Shown: piece by piece, positions 63,321 to 64,000 of the stretch
Layout of the letters: each line of letters starts with the position of its first letter
Numbering within the stretch: the first letter of the stretch is position 1
Notes under the pieces: model-generated
What the model was told of the DNA's origin: nothing
The model's input: only the letters and a program-made list of their open reading frames with translations
Database searches by the model: none
Made by a program: the position numbers and the translations under genes
From: Branchiostoma floridae
Taxonomy: Eukaryota; Chordata; Leptocardii; Amphioxiformes; Branchiostomatidae
Assembly: GCF_000003815.2 (NCBI RefSeq)
Contig: NC_049980.1
Coordinates: 33,646,792-33,710,791, forward strand
DNA: 64,000 nt
Direction: 5' to 3'

Positions 63321-64000
63321 TAAGAGCAAAACCTTAGCAAGCAGTCAAGTTGAAAACATAAGCAGAGAGGAATACATGCTTATAAGAATTCAAAATAATA
63401 TAAGACTTTTGATAATTAGTTTTAACCAGAGTAATATTTTCTACATCGGAATACATATTTACGATGTATATGCTCATTTATCGTTATATTCGTATTTCAT
63501 GATGAATGTATATAAATTGCATATTTTGAAGGTTTACATTTCACTCCCTGAAACTGAGTGTATCAAGGTACATATCTCAGAAACAAGACTATTTTTAAGT
63601 CGATATTTCAATCTAGCATCATTTCTTAAAGACCGAGAACCGACAAATGAAATTGGTGTTGCCCAATCTATCAGGGTGGAAGCAGGGGGTGGAAGTGAGG
63701 AAAGGGGTTGGAGTTGGAGGTTAGGCCATGTTGATTTGATTATATGGATGACATCCTCTGGGAATCCAAAAACTGATGGGAGTGTGCAAATAAAAAAAAA
63801 GTTTGGCCAAAAAAAAAGTTGCCTTCCTTATGAAATCTAACTGGTCTGGAAGGTTGAACAAATGACAAACACAGATTGTTGAATACCGAACAATTATTTT
63901 CTTCATTGTTTTTTCCACAGTCTTCTTCTTTGACCCTGGAGTTGATGTTGACATTTAATAGTACGTGTTTCCCGATATATTTTTCTCTTAATCTACGTCA
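63321..64000. other. No gene seen
   Basis: AT-rich unique sequence. The plus frame 63376-63840 (154 codons) is rich in Ile, Tyr and Phe at first and Gly/Ser/Arg later. It has no domain I recognise and no repeat support, so it is noted but not called. Confidence 0.4.

Noticed and set aside
63376-63840. 154-codon plus-strand frame
   Set aside because: No recognisable motif. The first half is Ile/Tyr/Phe-rich as expected from AT-rich DNA and the second half changes composition abruptly.

Overview
This window looks like animal nuclear DNA that is AT-leaning, almost gene-free and very rich in repeats. The best guess is a lancelet (Branchiostoma) or a close marine invertebrate. The reasons are several 5'-truncated LINE 3' ends, a tRNA-headed SINE with a Meta/Nin-type core, many miniature DNA transposons (MITEs) of hAT-like, pogo-like and Mutator-like type, and tandem duplications every few kilobases. 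The species call is an inference. Nothing bacterial is present (no operons, ribosome-binding sites or CRISPR). Five N runs (869-1517, 3454-3553, 10560-10659, 22534-22633, 24843-24942) are assembly gaps.

I could not support any host protein-coding gene. The only recognisable protein pieces belong to retroelements: a LINE reverse-transcriptase C-terminus on the minus strand near 37.7-38.0 kb, a second LINE C-terminus on the plus strand at 53.9-54.1 kb, and a Penelope-like GIY-YIG endonuclease tail on the minus strand at 48.4-48.7 kb. Most other open frames are short, lie in repeats or low complexity, and show no domain. The window is best read as intergenic or intronic.

Layout. 0-10 kb: a three-copy tandem repeat, a 51-bp palindrome, a MITE with a 12-bp motif spaced exactly 30 bp, then several kb of unique sequence. 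11-13 kb: a 1.3-kb non-autonomous hAT element with a perfect 8-bp target-site duplication (TSD) and a promoter-like CpG module, then a palindrome and a further MITE. 13.7-20 kb: an 11-copy array of exactly 64 bp, further duplications, a MITE-derived array and a pair of RFX X-box motifs. 20-28 kb: MITEs of one terminal family (GCTCGAAATAC) carrying different internal words. 29-38 kb: a second MITE family, a ~187-bp dimeric satellite, an array interrupted by a MITE whose empty site survives in neighbouring copies, a SINE, a second dimeric array and a LINE fragment. 38-50 kb: a fold-back with a hammerhead-like core, CpG-rich unique DNA, more duplications, the Penelope fragment and a hAT MITE. 50-64 kb: an 87-bp array grown from a MITE end, a LINE end, a TA-flanked MITE, a 395-bp duplication with CpG decay, a micro-element with 9-bp TSDs, a G-quadruplex motif and a trimeric higher-order array.

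The main themes worth pursuing are: (1) one terminal sequence shared by MITEs whose internal words differ completely; (2) three arrays whose repeat unit contains a MITE terminus; (3) very small elements (86-246 bp) bounded by 9-bp TSDs; and (4) higher-order (dimer or trimer) organisation in short interspersed arrays. Copy positions and TSDs were read by eye. Family names are from general knowledge without database support.
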